Source: Anthostomella pinea
Lineage: Eukaryota; Ascomycota; Sordariomycetes; Xylariales; Xylariaceae
Assembly: GCA_963556695.1 (NCBI GenBank)
Contig: CAUWAG010000011.1
Location: forward strand, 434,001-498,000
Direction: 5' to 3'
Length of the DNA stretch: 64,000 nt
Shown here: positions 10,480 to 23,168 of the stretch, piece by piece
How the letters are laid out: each line of letters begins with the position of its first letter
Position numbering within the stretch: the stretch's first letter is position 1
The notes under the pieces: model-generated
Seen by the model: only the letters and a program-made list of their open reading frames with translations
The model's database searches: none
Told to the model about the DNA's origin: nothing
Translations under genes and position numbers: made by a program

Positions 10480-11018
10480 CTAACAAGACAGAGCACGACG
10501 CTTGACAACCTCTTTGAACGAGACCCGGATTGACTTGATTGCCAACAGTTCCGACACCTCGACCACAACCAGCGGGATATCATCATCAAAAGCCTTTTCG
10601 TAGATAACCCACGCTACATCATTATCCTTTTCATGGTAGCAATCGCGGGTCTATGTATACGATGGCACCGAATGGAGGCAACTGTTTTCATAGGACGGCG
10701 AAAGTCTGGTCAACGGACTATCTTCTTCCTGCACCACCCGCAGTCATTATAATCGACCAATCTAACGGTCGTTCCGATCCATTGCCACACCACGCACGAG
10801 CAGGCTGGGGCGATAGGGTCGCCTAATCGACGGTGTGACCTTGAGGAGGGGATGGAGGTGAGGACTCCCTGAAGAACCTTGGAAATCCCCTGTCGCATAA
10901 AGTCAAAGGTCCTCCCATATTCATCAATCTTGAAGGGAACAACCAGTTCAATAAAGGTTCGAGTCTCATTAACACGGCATCTACCCACTGTATCCGTGAC
11001 CTCATCACGGCCGTTCAC
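10480..11018 (-). pseudogene. Unrecognised coding remnant beside LINE A
   Basis: Two minus-strand stretches look protein-like: 10710-11018 (with ETRTFIELVVPFKIDEYG) and about 10480-10640 (AWVIYEKAFDDDIPLVVVEV, ending at TAG 10480-10482). They lie in different frames with stops between them. I do not recognise the family. The regular hydrophobic/acidic pattern suggests a real but broken gene. Confidence 0.3.
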
Positions 11019-12890
11019 GCGTCCAAAGCTATGCTATATTGTTCCTACAAACCAAGAGGCAGATAAAACGCTGTGATGATCATTACACCGTATTTCCAGC
11101 AGAAGACAGAACTTCGAGGGAATCAGAATGGGTATCCGGAGTCGAGAAATCCTCCTCCGTGCAAGGTAGTTATATGAACGACGAACGACCTCCAACCCAT
11201 CACGGATAGTCTGCTCCAGCTTACACCGTGGTCCCGTTCAAATTGGAAGGATCAGATGACAGCGGACGAGGCTGAGACAATGGCGGACAAGAAGAAGAGA
11301 AACGCCGATGTGCTCCTGGCACGAAAACTTTTGGGGTGCGCAAGTTTCCTCAACCTGCGCCTCTGGACCGAAGACAGCTACCACATGTACATTTTCTTAT
11401 ATGGTAGCCATGTCCATACTCGCCTTCATCATTTTCCCCTACACCCTTCAACCTTCCCCTTCCCCTCCCCCCATAGTCAGACCATCTCCTTTCCGCCTCA
11501 TCTCTTCTTTCTCTCTACCTTGTCCCTTTCTTCTTTCCGTCTCTTCCCTCCCCCTCTCCGCCGCGTCATCGTGGCTGATACCGCAGCCGCTGCCACGGCG
11601 ACAGCACTGCAGATCCCTGTATTCAGAGCCTAAGGGAGGAGCTAAGATGCGTGTCGTTCTCATCCCTTACTCTCATGTTAACTTTACCGGGCTCGCAAGC
11701 CGTTACTCTGCCGGAATTTACCTGATCATCCCATCGACCGTTAGGCAAACCATGACATTTATCGGCAGTCTTTACCGCGAAAAACAGTATTCTCCCGTAA
11801 ACTAGACTTTCGTCTCCACGGCAGTGTCAGTGGGTGATCTCTACGGCTTAGCAATTTGCTCCCTCCATCAAAACTACCAAGTTTTTAAATGCCTCCTAAG
11901 GCAAGCGCACACGGTCTACTCATGCCCGATCACGCGTTCAACGTTTAAGGACCATGCGACCGTTCGATGCCTCAAACATGCGTCATGCATCGCCACTTTA
12001 TCCTAATCGCTACAGAGAAGATCTAGGGGGTTGCCACTAGGGGTTGCCACCACGTGGCAGGCTCGAGAAGTCGAACTCCACATCCACAAGATTCTAAACC
12101 CGGTCTCTGACCACCATGATCTCTACAAGCAGGGCGAGATTGCAGATGGCGCCGCTGACTCCGACGCCGCCTTCTGGCCAGACTTCATGAAGCTCGCTCC
12201 CAAACTGTGTCGATTCGCCATCACCCCGACCTTGCGAAGCATAATCATGGCCAATTTTCCCACGCTATGTTCGACATCCGCCGCGCCACGTCCCACTTCA
12301 CCATTGCTTGCAAGGCCCGAATGGGGGAGATTTCGGACAAGTAGCACACTCCTCATCGAGAGCGTCACTCACCGCTAGTACGCAGCAATTCAACAGTGCT
12401 TCGATACACAGAGTGAGCCAGGCTACTTTTACCATGAACGGGGTATAATGCCGATCTGTGACCCGGAAACCTTCTGTCAACGTCCGCCCTTGGTGGGGTG
12501 GAGGAATACATGCGCGCCCACGTCGAAGTTGCTGCTGTCCGAACGGTCGAGCTACTTAAGGAGTCTGAGTAGTGGCGTGGTGATCGGTTGATGGAATGAT
12601 CAGGCATGAGATATCGGGGAATGGGTCGCCGGGTCTGCTACGAGGGCCAGCGGCGGTGAGTGGTTCGCGGTGCCCCATGATTTGGGTTAGCCGGGAGTAA
12701 CAATGTGACCAAGCCCTACTGCGCATTTTCGCCAACTGGTATCCTAGACAACTGCTTCGCAGCAGACCGAATCACGGTCGTGTCCACCCTTAATCAATAA
12801 CCAAATCGGCAAAAGACTCGTCATACACCACATGGACAAGAAGATGCCAAAGGAGACGGGCGTCGATACCCACGAACTCAGGACTCCGCC
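11019..12890. other. Gene-poor stretch with a pyrimidine-rich tract
   Basis: No recognisable domain on either strand. A strongly C/T-rich tract runs from about 11425 to 11570, of the kind found in fungal promoters and 5' leaders, followed by an ADTAAAATATALQ-like reading. Short open frames at 11256-11633 and 12031-12378 have no convincing protein character. Confidence 0.35.
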
Positions 12891-12953
12891 GTGACAAAGC
12901 AAGACGCGAAACAAGCTAGGAAAGCGGACAAGAAAACCCGCGACCGACTCGCC
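12891..12953 (+). pseudogene. Lys/Arg-rich fragment related to 36773-37003
   Basis: The plus strand reads TKQDAKQARKADKKTRD. The same segment occurs on the minus strand near 36880 as RKQDARQARKAAKQTACQ, and the DNA matches closely (AAAGCAAGACGCGA..ACA..GCTAGGAA). It is one of the markers that join the plus-strand arm to the minus-strand gene array. The function is unknown. Confidence 0.5.
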
Positions 12954-15900
12954 ATTTTTCCTCGCCATTCTTCCGCCGGTCTTCCTCGCCGTTCTTCACT
13001 TGGCGGTTGCGAGTATCTGTGCCCGCGCTCGCCAAAAAAAGGCTCCAGACAACGTAACGACCATGATAGTTGTAAGCACCGGCTTGGCCCATTCTCTTAG
13101 TCTCTATTTTCTACTTGCCCCCAGGCTTAAGGAAAGAGCTTCAAGCCTCTACGGGTTTGGTAGGCCACATCTGCAACTCGACAACTCGCACCAAGGCAGT
13201 GCTTCTTCCAATTACACCATGGCACTGCTACATCTCGGCATAATGTATTCCTGCACCACCGTCATTCCTATCCTGCACATTTTAACTTTTATCATTGGGA
13301 CAACTCGACGATTTGTACCAAGTTACTGTTGCCGTCCATCTATACTAGGGCATAGCTTCATCCCGACATACATCTCCTTCACCACTACTAACTTGCACCA
13401 GGACACTGCTGCATCTTGACACAGCGTCAACTTGCAAGTTCACTTGAACGACACCACCAAAAGAGGTGGCAAGAATAGCAAGGGCGGGTCAAACAAGGAC
13501 TACCTAGGCCAGTTCGGGTTCAAAGCCCCGGACAGCATCGCGGGTGTTTTAATCAGCCAAACTCGGGCTGCAAAGGTCAACCTCGCAGCTTATGAAACGA
13601 CTATCGCAGCCGCCTTTATGAAGTCCTTCGAGACGACGATGAAGCAGGCTGCAACTACCGAAGGTCAGAAAAAAGCCAAGGTGGTTTTGATTTGGAACAC
13701 ACACGTGGGTCTTTACAACTATTAACCAAACAAAAACTCACGTTAACTTATGCCCCGATCGAGACATACTCAATAATGAGGTCCACATACCTGACAACGG
13801 GGTGCACGCCACAGAGTTCGAAGCTTTGCAATTAACGCAACCCCAAAATCTTGCAGGTCGTGAACCTGTACAAGGATTACAAGGATTGCGAGGCCTAGAA
13901 TGCCGTGTTCACTGTTTCAGCGGAGATGATTGCTAACATCTGCCAGCAGTATAATCCTGTAGCTACTAGCAGTTGCAAAGGAACCCGCTGCGCCCACTGC
14001 CTTATACGGAACCATAATACTCGAAATTGCGCGAAGATTTTTACCATGAATCAATGAGTAGCATTGTTTCAATCGATCAGGTCACAGCAATAAGAGCCGC
14101 TTCCGACAAGCCCCAGTCAAGAACAACGCGCACAAGGCGTTCGCGGGCCAAACGATACAAGAGATAAAAGGCTTCGCCACGGGCAAAAGAAGAATGCCAT
14201 CCATCATGGACTCATCAAAACCTCGCGGTTCGACCTCGAAGCAGCCAATACTACGGCGCAGACCAGACTCGGGGCAACGCTGGTTTTCTTTCGAAAAGGC
14301 AGACCATGAGGAGGACTTCACTGTCTTTTCCTAACGCCCAGGAAGATGGTCATGCTACCGCATGGAAGATTGCCCCCTACACGCCCGCGAATGTTGCTCC
14401 GGTCTGAGGAAGAAGCTTTGTACAGGGTCTTACCCCGCCCCCTTTACCCCGCCCCCTTTTACCCCTATTCAGCCAGTCGCCCATCTTTTACGCAAAGTCC
14501 ACGGTCCAAGCAGTCTTAACTGACTTGCGCAAGGCCGTGGGCCATGAGCTCCGGAAACTTCTAGGCACCCAGGTACTCTCCACAAACCGCCATTGGTGCC
14601 CTTGCACCTTGTTCCATTATTAGAGAGCAGCGTAACTTAATGTCCCCGGTCAATATGTTTGGCTATCTTGTGCTGAGGAGAACAAAAAACTAGACATGCT
14701 TGTATCTCGACCACAACTCTACCATTAATGTCGAAGAAGACGAAGAGAACGAAAGGACGCCCAGCCCCTTAAGCGTCGCATGGTAGACACTGCTGCGAAA
14801 GGCAAGGCGCCGAGGAAATATACGGCCCTTAAGATTAAAGCAGCAGCCAAACCCGCGGGCGGAGGCAATAAGGATGTAATGGATGCCCTGACGTCTGTGG
14901 CCGTCTCTTGCGGAGTATGATTTATATGTTATTTTACCATTTAATAATCAACCGAAACCAAGTCACCAACCCATACCACTTCACGAAGCAAGGTTATGTC
15001 ACCAATCGACATCAGTCGCCCACCCCTACTCCCACCTCTTGGGATCCTGCGGCGGCTGAATATACAGAGATAGCGGATCGTACAGCTGCTGATATGGTCA
15101 GCATAGCTGGTCAAGCTCCTGATTGGGACAGCATTCTTGGATAGCCGCTGTATCGAGTGGTCAATCGACCTGTTCGTAACACCCGCTGCCCGAACATCGA
15201 TAATAGGGGGGCGCGACGAGAGGAAGAATGCAGATTTCGTGGGCGCTGTGCGTACCTTTCCCATCGAAAATTCCAACGTACTTCGCTACTTAACTTCATG
15301 GCGACAGTAACCCGTTGTCTTCCCAGGACTCGATTGAGAGTTCGATGACAACAGCGCTACATTATACGGATCTTGGCACGAAGAGCATGCTAGGCTGGGG
15401 CCGAGCCGAAAGAAGTACAAGATACCGAGCCTATAATCGTGTTCTTACACAATGTAGCGATCGCATTCTTTGGGCTTTGTCTCTGCCTAGTTTTATGCTC
15501 AACTCACTCGGCCTGGGGTCTAGCAGCGTACAATTTATCGTCTCCCTCTTCGACGTGCTTGCGTTCACAATGTCATCATACCGAACCCACTACCTCGTAC
15601 CGTACATACACACACCACCTCATATCCTCATTACGGTACGCACTTTAATCTGAAACCAACTACGTACCGTACACATACGCACCATATTCGCCAAGGCCAT
15701 ACAAGACAACAGCCACCTCATTAGTATGTTGCCCTATTAGAGCTATCTGCCTAAAATTCCCACTTCGCGACAACAATCTCCACAGCGCAGCCATCATTAT
15801 GCGCCCGAACGGCATTAGTAACAACAACATTACCCTCCATTGGGAGAAAGGTGGTGATGGAGAGGAAGGATATTGGGTTGATTAAGACGTGACTAGGTAC

Positions 15901-16097
15901 TGTACCTCCGTGTCCGCGGCCGGGTTATGTCTCTCCTTCTAGCGAACCCAGGCCAAATTTACGGTAACAACTAAGGTCACAACCCAGAGTCCCACAGGAA
16001 TCGACCAGGTGCTACAGAGGTAGCAAGTAAGACGTACAGTCGTTGGCGCTATATTGCGCCTTCACCAACAATCAGCCTAACTGCCGAAAATGCGGTA
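12954..16097. other. Stretch without recognisable genes
   Basis: Several short frames can be read, for example 13432-13725 plus (Lys/Gly-rich, 97 codons) and 14780-14920 plus (Lys/Ala-rich with AAKGKAPRKYTALKIKAA), but none matches a family I know and all are interrupted. Composition is normal, so this is not RIP-type sequence. Probably eroded duplicated genes. Confidence 0.3.
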
Positions 16098-16111
16098 ACA
16101 TCTTTAAAGCG
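16098..16111. repeat. Left target-site duplication of LINE C
   Basis: ACATCTTTAAAGCG, identical to 16308-16321. Confidence 0.9.
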
Positions 16112-16307
16112 GATAGCTGTTCCTGAAGGACCAGATGGATGACCCCAAGGTCATACCGCCACAATAACGGGGATGGGCCCGTGAGCGGGACTGACTGTAC
16201 TTATTTTCTTGAGACCTCCACAACCCTGCGATGCAGAGGCTCTGGGAGGCGTGGTCTGCACTACTGAGGAGCTACCCCCCACGTTAATACGAAACAAACA
16301 ACAACAA
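16112..16307 (+). mobile_element. LINE C: 196-bp 3' end of the Tad1-like LINE
   Basis: This holds only the LINE 3' UTR, from GATAGCTGTTCCTGAAGG (first G shared with the duplication) to the ACGTTAATAC end and an AAAC/AAC tail. The exact 14-bp duplication on both sides proves a separate insertion. It starts within a few bases of the start of LINE D, just after the ORF2 stop. Confidence 0.92.
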
Positions 16308-16321
16308 ACATCTTTAAAGCG
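16308..16321. repeat. Right target-site duplication of LINE C
   Basis: ACATCTTTAAAGCG, identical to 16098-16111, directly after the AAC-rich tail. Confidence 0.9.
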
Positions 16322-17093
16322 AAGCATATCTCGACCTCTCCTAACAGACACGAGCTATGCCCGATAATAGGGCGTTAGGGCATTTTTTATATTTGCCGCA
16401 CATCCCTGCCTCCTAAAGCATCCAAGAAACACCGTTCCTACCGCATTCTATTCAAGAAGTTTAAAGTACCTCTTATCTCCTAGTCCCTGCGTACCTAGAA
16501 TCTCCTCCCGAAAGGCACGATTATACAAGAGGTGCGGTTTCCAGCAGGGCCCTGTTGGCCATGCCGAAGTCGGGGTGTACATGAGGAAGTGCGATGGTGA
16601 AAGCGCCAAGTGGGAAAAGTTCCGCAAAGCCAGCATGATATGGTCTATTGTGAGTGGCGTGGCTTCTGTGGTGCGCAGCTGCAGTGGATGTGGGCAATAT
16701 GTCAACCCAAGTGGGTCACGTGACCACGCAACATTAGTCGACGTTATTTTTAACATTTCTGTATTCTGCACGCAACGCCGCCGAAAAGCGGTTCAGCGTT
16801 TATCACTTACCGCGAGCCGTATAACCATAGCAGCATCAATATTCTCGGACCGACCACTTGCCGTTGTGCCTGCCGCTCGTGCCATACGGTGCCACGATGA
16901 TATCTCATCAAAACTGGCTTTCTCCAGGTGTATCCTCTGGAACACATGCCTCGACCCTAAATACAACTACTTCTCGACATATCATATTTGAAGTTGCACT
17001 CGGTTCATCACGAGACCTCTTCAGCCTCTAATCCGGATATGATGTCTACTTTGTACAATTCCCAGCCATGATGTATTATAGACTATTCCCAAC
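16322..17093. other. Stretch without recognisable genes
   Basis: Overlapping frames on both strands at 16448-16991 reach about 140 codons, but none has a recognisable domain or a clear start context. No repeat structure was seen. Confidence 0.25.
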
Positions 17094-17325
17094 ACACGCT
17101 GCTGCCGTCGCTGCGGTGTCCTCCTGCCCGCAGCAGGGTTACTAATAACTATCGCCAGGACGGGCTTCCGGGTGGAGATGATCTTCACGAGGAGCAGAAT
17201 GAGGAGGAAAGAGGTTCGCCATCCTACCACTCGTCGTCGCCAACACACTACCCCGGAGCACCACCCTTCACCCCGTCGTCGCCGTCACCCCGCTCCCCAT
17301 CGCCAACGCTTGCACAGCCGACAAC
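17094..17325 (+). pseudogene. Ser/Pro-rich coding remnant related to 54590-54790
   Basis: The DNA is closely similar to the reverse complement of 54590-54790 (shared CGCCAGGACGGGCTTCCGGG and GATGATCTTCACGAGGAGCA) and more weakly to that of 35195-35275. In the better copy the protein reads GLPGGDDLHEEQ, then a Ser-rich acidic run and a Pro/Ser tail (PPSSPPYTPPSPPSRF). Here the frame is disrupted. It is an old inverted duplicate of the minus-strand gene. Confidence 0.6.
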
Positions 17326-20300
17326 AGCCCAGGTAAACACTTTAACGCCGGTCTTTGGCTCAAACACTCAGTTACCATACACCGCAGCTCTGAGAAATCA
17401 GTTCACCTAACATGCGGATACGAACTCCCTAATCTGCCAATGTACGACCACTTTTGCAAGTACACTCAATTCACAGTCCCCTTGCCCACCTTCAAAGATT
17501 ATGTTTTCATTCTATTATCCCTACCACTGGACGCCGCCCTCACTCTCTCTGTCTCTGTTGCCGCTCTCGCTCAGGACATGCTGCCACAGTCTAGCCGTAC
17601 GTGTCAGCCATCCTCTGCGTTGGGTTCACTTAACCTGCTGCTCTGAGCAATCCATTCGCCTAAGGTGGTGCTACGAGAAACCAATCGGGACAGCCCGCTG
17701 CTGGTCAGGCCAACCTGTCCAACCAAAAAACCGGCTAGTTCTCCCACGTCGAGGATTCAAGATCAGAGCAAAGACATAGCACCGGCCAATGGGCTCCCTT
17801 CTCAGAGCCCGAGGAGCCCGAGGAAGAGCCTATCAAGGGGCGGCCCGAACAAGCGCGTGCAGTCTTCTTTGCCCGATGATGCCAATCCATATGGCCTCAA
17901 GGATGGAGAGCCCAACCCTATTTATGGCAGACTTTGCGGTGCGGGCAGACCCAGCATATATGCTCATCGGCAAGAGGGCATAAAAGGTGCTCAGGATGCC
18001 CGCAAACAAGACTACGAGAAGATGTGACAGATAATCGGCAGTGATATGTGCCTGACAGGACTGGTCTGGGAGTTTCCACACTGGCACCTCCGAATGCTCA
18101 CCATACCCATGTGGGCGTGATGTCAACGGCTGCCCTAGTGGAACAAATCGAGAAAGAACAAGACCTAATATATAGACGATTCCGTCAACCACTATGATGA
18201 GATGACAGCAGTCAGAGAGACTTGTGTCACAGTAATATAACTCAAGATGCCACTGATGCCTTGGACCGTGATGGCACCCAAGGGGCATTTCCTAGCGACG
18301 AGCAAGGGTACGAAAGGTCCAAATGTCTACAGTCACTTGTTATTCCGGCGAACCAGGTTAAAAGGACCCAGGGACCTCAGCTTCGGCCAACAAGGCAGAG
18401 GTCGAAGAGGAAAATTTAGCGACAATGCCAGCGTCAAGCGTCTCCCAGTGGAGGTGCTCCTGCTCAATCTGGTGCTATTATAAAGGAACATTATCCCTAC
18501 TTATTGATACATGGCCAAAGCATACGCCCGGGAGTATATGCACGGTCGCTCCATCGGGGATTCCCTTAGTATCGATTCCGGTACCGACGACGCGGGCGAC
18601 AACTTGCTTATCGAGAAACATCGCGATATGATTGAACTTTGCGATACCTAGACGGTACACTCGACCCTGGTAGCCAACATGATATACGCTTTAGAGTACG
18701 ACACTGGCAAGAAATACAACAAGTTCCTCCACCACATCCTGCCCCTCCCCGGAGAGCGCCATTGCCGATACCTGGTGCCACCCGTTGGTGATGATCAGGA
18801 GGGTTTCATGTGTCTCATAACCGTATGCGAACTGCCTCCTAACCGCATTCTTTCCACATGCTAACCACACACATATACAGACTCGATTCAATAATGGTTC
18901 AACCCTCAATAAGCATTACAAAGACAAGCATACGTGCCAAGTGGACAAGAATCCGTCTGGCGGTGCTCCTCCGACCGAGGCCCTCGCCGAAGCCAGCAGC
19001 ATGTGCACCCAGGCCTCACTTCAGTGGCACAGCATCTTTCACCTTGATACCTCGCCGAGAGCTACAAAGCGCCCCAAGGATAACGACACAGACTGGGATA
19101 ACCACCCCTCTCGGCACGAACCGAACATCACGACAGCACCTAGCCACCACCAGCAGCGACCGCATTCCCGGGGCTTAGAAAGTTGCCCGAGGAGTTGCGT
19201 AAGGGAATCTAGAAAGAAAACTTCAACGTGCAGCCCGACCCGCATCCAAATCATTTACGACGCGCTTTCCTGGCCGCAGGAGGCTAACTTCTCACACACA
19301 ACCAATTTCACTACACTAACTTAGAGAACTCCCTATGCGCAACCGGACGGGCAATCGTCCAAGATACATGACACGCACTGCATAGGTTCCCTATCTATAC
19401 CATACGCCTGACAAATGAAATACACGTGTCACTTACTACCAATCTACATCTAAGCAACATATGTCGATCGTCGGTGCCGAGGCATACTGAACGGATTGTC
19501 TCGCGGCCTCATACCTGGCAATACTACGGCCGGCACAGCTCCGTCTTTTTTCACGGCATCGTTCATCCAGTTTGTCGACGGCGGATACCAGAAGCTCTTG
19601 CTGTGAATCGCTGAGGTTTCTCTTCTGCTTTCCTGAATGGTTGGCTGAGTTGGCATCATAGTATAGCGTGCAGACAAGGTCAGCCCCACTGGGGGATCAT
19701 ACACGCATTCGGCATGCTGGATTTAGCCTTTGTCTGTCTTGTCTTGCCAATGTCGTACATAAAGATCGCCTGACCTGACTGCCTTGTCGCACGATTACGA
19801 ACCATGCCGCCGTCCGGTCCCAAATTGAGTACATCCCAGCGACAGTGGTAAAGACGGGCGATAGCGAACGCGCTCGACACTGACAAGCGGTATGAGTTCG
19901 GGTTGCTGTCTGGAGGTGTGAAAGCAGATCCTTTCTACTCGCTCGTTCTGGTGCAGATATCCTGGCCCCGTCATGCTCACTGCAAGTTAACCGCATTATA
20001 AACCCACTCACCTTCCAAGTTCTAGACCTTTCGTCGAGTATAAGCTGCTTATTTCAGAATGGAAATACCTCCTGTCTCTGTGTTTTGTTCTTGTCGCGGA
20101 ACAATATTGCAGGTGGGGGCTCCATCGCTAGATAGCGTAGTGCCCTGGCACCAATCACGATCCGTCAGCTGTCTTTTTCCGGCATTTCAGCGCCGGTGGG
20201 GAGGACCAGCCCAGTGGACCGCAGCGGGCCGGACCGCTAGGCGTTTACCTGTGCCATACAGCCTATGCTATTATTCCGCGGCACAGGCTCGGAGTTTACT

Positions 20301-20423
20301 AGCCGTTATGTCCGGACCAATGCCCCTATTCCCCTATTTAGAAACTTTCTCCGGTGGTTTAAGATAAAGCAAAGCGACGAGGTCGGTGAGGAGGGACCGG
20401 TGATCGGAAAGAACGAAAGCGGG
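17326..20423. other. Degenerate stretch without recognisable genes
   Basis: Short frames occur throughout, such as 17665-18027 and 18679-18864 on the plus strand, the latter with a protein-like KKYNKFLHHILPLPGERHC reading. None matches a known domain. The sequence ends at the TA target of the Fot1-type element. Confidence 0.3.
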
Positions 20424-20425
20424 TA

Positions 20426-20518
20426 TACCATCCGACCCCCCGGACCGGCACACCCCCACTACCGGCACAGCCAAACCCCGCCACCACCACCAAAAGACCC
20501 CCCTACTCACTTACACGC
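20426..20518 (+). repeat. Left terminal inverted repeat of the Fot1-type element
   Basis: Matches the reverse complement of 22573-22664 with few differences. It contains C-rich runs, two ACCGGCACA motifs and the inner boundary TACTCACTTACACG. Confidence 0.9.
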
Positions 20519-21392
20519 ATTTGAGGCTGTATAGGGTCGAAAAAATCAGCAAAATTATCATTCTGTGGTGTTTTGGCTGCTCAATCGACGTATCTAGCCG
20601 GCGCCCGGATTGACCCCCCAGATCTAGTCATCTGGGCTTCTGCAACAGGGGCTTCTACAGCCTCCTCAGCGTCCGCAACCTCCTTGTCCTCCTCCACCCC
20701 GTCTTCAACAACCTCCGACTCTGAAGAAGAAAAAGAAGACTCTACAGCAACCGGAACTAACGGATTACCACCCTGGGCTAGTATTTCTACCATTGTCATG
20801 AACTTTTTGTTGGGATTTAGTATCTTCTTCCTCTTCTTGGGCTGTAGCCACTCCAGTTCAGCCTCCAGGGCCCTGATCTTCTGGTCTTTTATGGCCAGCT
20901 CCGTCTCCTGGTTCTCAAAGGCATGGGAGATCTTCCGGAACTTCAGCCGAGTGGCTGGGGATCGGTTCTTCCCGAAATCCCGGATTTGCCGGCTCGTGGT
21001 AGGGGTCTGTTGGTCCTCCGGCTCCGAGTCTTCCTGTTCTTCCGGCTCGGGGGTCTTCCGCTTGTCTTCTTGGATTTCTGGATAGTCTAGACACTTTTTG
21101 TGGCTAATTGGGTAGCACCCCGTTACTCAGAAGCCCGAGCGGATGTTTTTTGGTGTAAACGCCATGTCCCTTGCCTTGCTATAACAGCGGATAAAGTTGA
21201 TCTTGTTAACAGGAGAGGAATCAGTCAGAGAATTTAATTGGGTGAGGAATCTCTGGTAGTAGGACTTGAGGGCGTTATAGGGGCCGTTATCCAGTGGTTG
21301 CATTCCATGGCTGGTATGTGCTGGGAAAAAGCATAGCAAGATGTTGGCAAAATAACACCGTATCATAAATTCGTCCTCTCTACAGTCAGTTG

Positions 21393-21450
21393 CTGTTTAA
21401 ATCGGAATAAATTAAATAACCAGTAAATAAAATAGAAAAAATTGGTGTAC
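21393..21450 (-). other. Intron 2 of the Fot1-type transposase
   Basis: 58 bp, GTACACC...AAACAG. Removing it joins GSHTSV to PTDCREDEFM in frame and removes stops. It is AT-rich compared with the exons. Confidence 0.8.
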
Positions 21451-21801
21451 GTACGGAGGTATGGCTACCATTGCCATCTAGGATCAAAAGGACTGGTTCC
21501 CACTGCTTCTGGCCACGAATTTCATCTACTTGTGGTATGAAAACGTGCTCAAGCCACTGGCAGGCGATATCGTTACTGGTCCAGCCGTTTTCCGACGTTA
21601 TATAGTACCAGTCGGCTATCTTCTGGAATTCCTCAAGGAACCACTGCGCTTGAAGATCTTTTCCCTTGAAAATCAAGCCTGGTTTGAGTACTCTACCAGT
21701 AGCTGAAATGGTCTCGATGAAAGATGTCCACGAGCGGCCCTGGGGGCTCTTTAGTAAAGCTTTCCTTGTCTCAGAACTTCCCAGAACTAGGGAATCGATG
21801 C

Positions 21802-21851
21802 CTATAAGGGTAGTTAGTTGACTGTGAGGGTAGGGGGCTCGAAAGAGTTAC
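21802..21851 (-). other. Intron 1 of the Fot1-type transposase
   Basis: 50 bp, GTAACT...TTATAG, with a CTAAC branch site. Removing it joins IMLGFG to IDSLVLGSSE, restoring the family motif. Confidence 0.85.
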
Positions 21852-22572
21852 CAAAACCCAACATAATGCCGCCCTTATCGACATTATACGTATTTTCTGG
21901 CTTCACCCAGCCGTAGTCCTCCAAGATGTTGAAGAACCAGTTCACAGACTTAGGGGTAAACCCCTTAAACCGAGCGGATTCTATTCGCTTGCCGATTTTA
22001 GTCTGAATGGTAGGATTGCGTCGTTTAAAGCTGTCCATATAGTGGTTCCCAAGTGGTACGAAATCCCCCTTTCTTTTTAGGAGTTCTACCACAATTTCCC
22101 TGACGGCTGAGTGAGAAGGGGCAAGCCCCAAAGTCTCTTGGCGCAATATCCAGGCTGCTACCTTGCTTTCTTGCTCGGGAGAAATTCTCTGCTCGGTGGT
22201 GTGAGCCTCCGTTTTAGTCCCTCTCCCCCTTATGCGTGCTGACAGCGTGCTGGCCGGGACGCCGTATTTTTGGCTGGATTTTCTCACAGATATGCCATTA
22301 TCTGTGACGTCTAGGTAGGCATCCACCACATCATCCTTTGTATACGTGGGCGGAGGCATCGTGGCTGGCTTCAGGATGCTGTGGTGCATGAGGGACAGGG
22401 GCTCACAGAGAGAATTCTATAGCAAATTTACATTTAAGGGCGGGGCACGGAGGCTGCTAAATGCCGATACCGATGGCCCAACAATTAAATAATCTATATT
22501 CCGCTAAACACCAAGAAAAGGGCTATCTAACCATCTAAAGAAAGTCTAGATACCCTCAAAAAGGGCTATAAT

Positions 22573-22664
22573 CCGTGTAAGTGAGTAAGGGGACTTTTGG
22601 TGGTGATTGTGGGGTTTGGCTGTGCCGGTTGGGGGGGTGTGCCGGTTCGGGGGGTCGGATGGTA
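22573..22664 (-). repeat. Right terminal inverted repeat of the Fot1-type element
   Basis: Reverse complement of the left repeat. It lies upstream of the transposase start and ends at the TA duplication. Confidence 0.9.
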
Positions 22665-22779
22665 TAGCGCCGCTATTAAGCTATTAAGCGTGGCAAGGCG
22701 CTGATAGGCCCTCGTCCGTGACTTCGCAGCCTGCATACCCTGGATCAATGGGCGCCCGCTGGTACCTTCTGGAGATCCA

Positions 22780-23168
22780 CGCCAACTCCCTTCCGCCGTT
22801 ATGACTATGCTGTGGAAGACCAATACCTACCCACCGCTTTTCAAAAATATATTCGGGCCTATAGCGCAAATATCGCTGCTCGAATCAGTACAGCTAACCG
22901 GTTGGCCGTGCCTAGTACTCAATACCCAGCGGAAAATGGTCATAAGTTCCAACGTTCTTCCACTAGTTACGAGGGCCGCAAGCATTTGAGTACTTCATCG
23001 ACAGCTCTGGCTCGGCCTCGAACACGGAGCAAGTTGGACGGGGCTGCGTATAGATGTGGTCATGGTGTCCCTGTCGAGGCCGGACTTCGCTCGTTAAATG
23101 ACCGTGGCCGGTTTTCAATTGCAATCACCGCACCTCATGACGCCGGGTATAATTTCTCCACTGAGTAG
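22780..23168 (+). pseudogene. Unrecognised open frame beside the Fot1-type element
   Basis: About 125 codons stay open with a protein-like pattern (YDYAVEDQYLPTAFQKYIRA, then Ser/Arg-rich) up to a stop at 23168. No ATG in good context begins it and no domain was recognised. It may be part of the gene that the transposon flanks, or a chance ORF. Confidence 0.3.

Larger units (their letters stand above)
20581..22389 (-). pseudogene. Fot1-type DDE transposase with two introns and one premature stop
   Basis: Spliced exons 22389-21852, 21801-21451 and 21392-20581 give 567 codons. The N-terminus has the psq helix-turn-helix (KDDVVDAYLDV...GVPASTLSARIRG) and a CENP-B-type DNA-binding domain to about residue 150. 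The DDE region shows NVDKGGIM (first Asp; the next residue is Lys where relatives have Glu), LILDGNGSH and GMQPLDNG. The C-terminus has a charged, coiled-coil-like stretch (QETELAIKDQKIRALEAELE) and an acidic tail. A TGA at 21127-21129 replaces the Arg codon expected in the NIRSGFR motif. The start may be the second Met (MPPPTYTKDD). Apart from the stop, the frame is open to the end. Confidence 0.9.
20424..22666 (-). mobile_element. Fot1-type pogo transposon, nearly intact
   Basis: A 2.24-kb element bounded by TA target duplications (20424-20425 and 22665-22666) and inverted repeats of about 92 bp (20426-20518 and 22573-22664) starting TACCATCCGACCCCCCG. Each repeat holds two ACCGGCACA units. 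One transposase gene with two introns fills the minus strand. The arrangement matches Fot1-like elements. Only one nonsense codon was found. Confidence 0.93.

Noticed and set aside
10277..10700. Possible target-site duplication or missing half of pogo copy 1 at the 5' side of LINE A
   Set aside because: No match to the 3' flank (GGTGTACGTTT) or to the N-terminal part of the pogo element was found here.
20573..21085. 170-codon Ser-rich plus-strand ORF
   Set aside because: Antisense to the acidic, coiled-coil C-terminus of the Fot1-type transposase, which is in frame with the rest of that gene.
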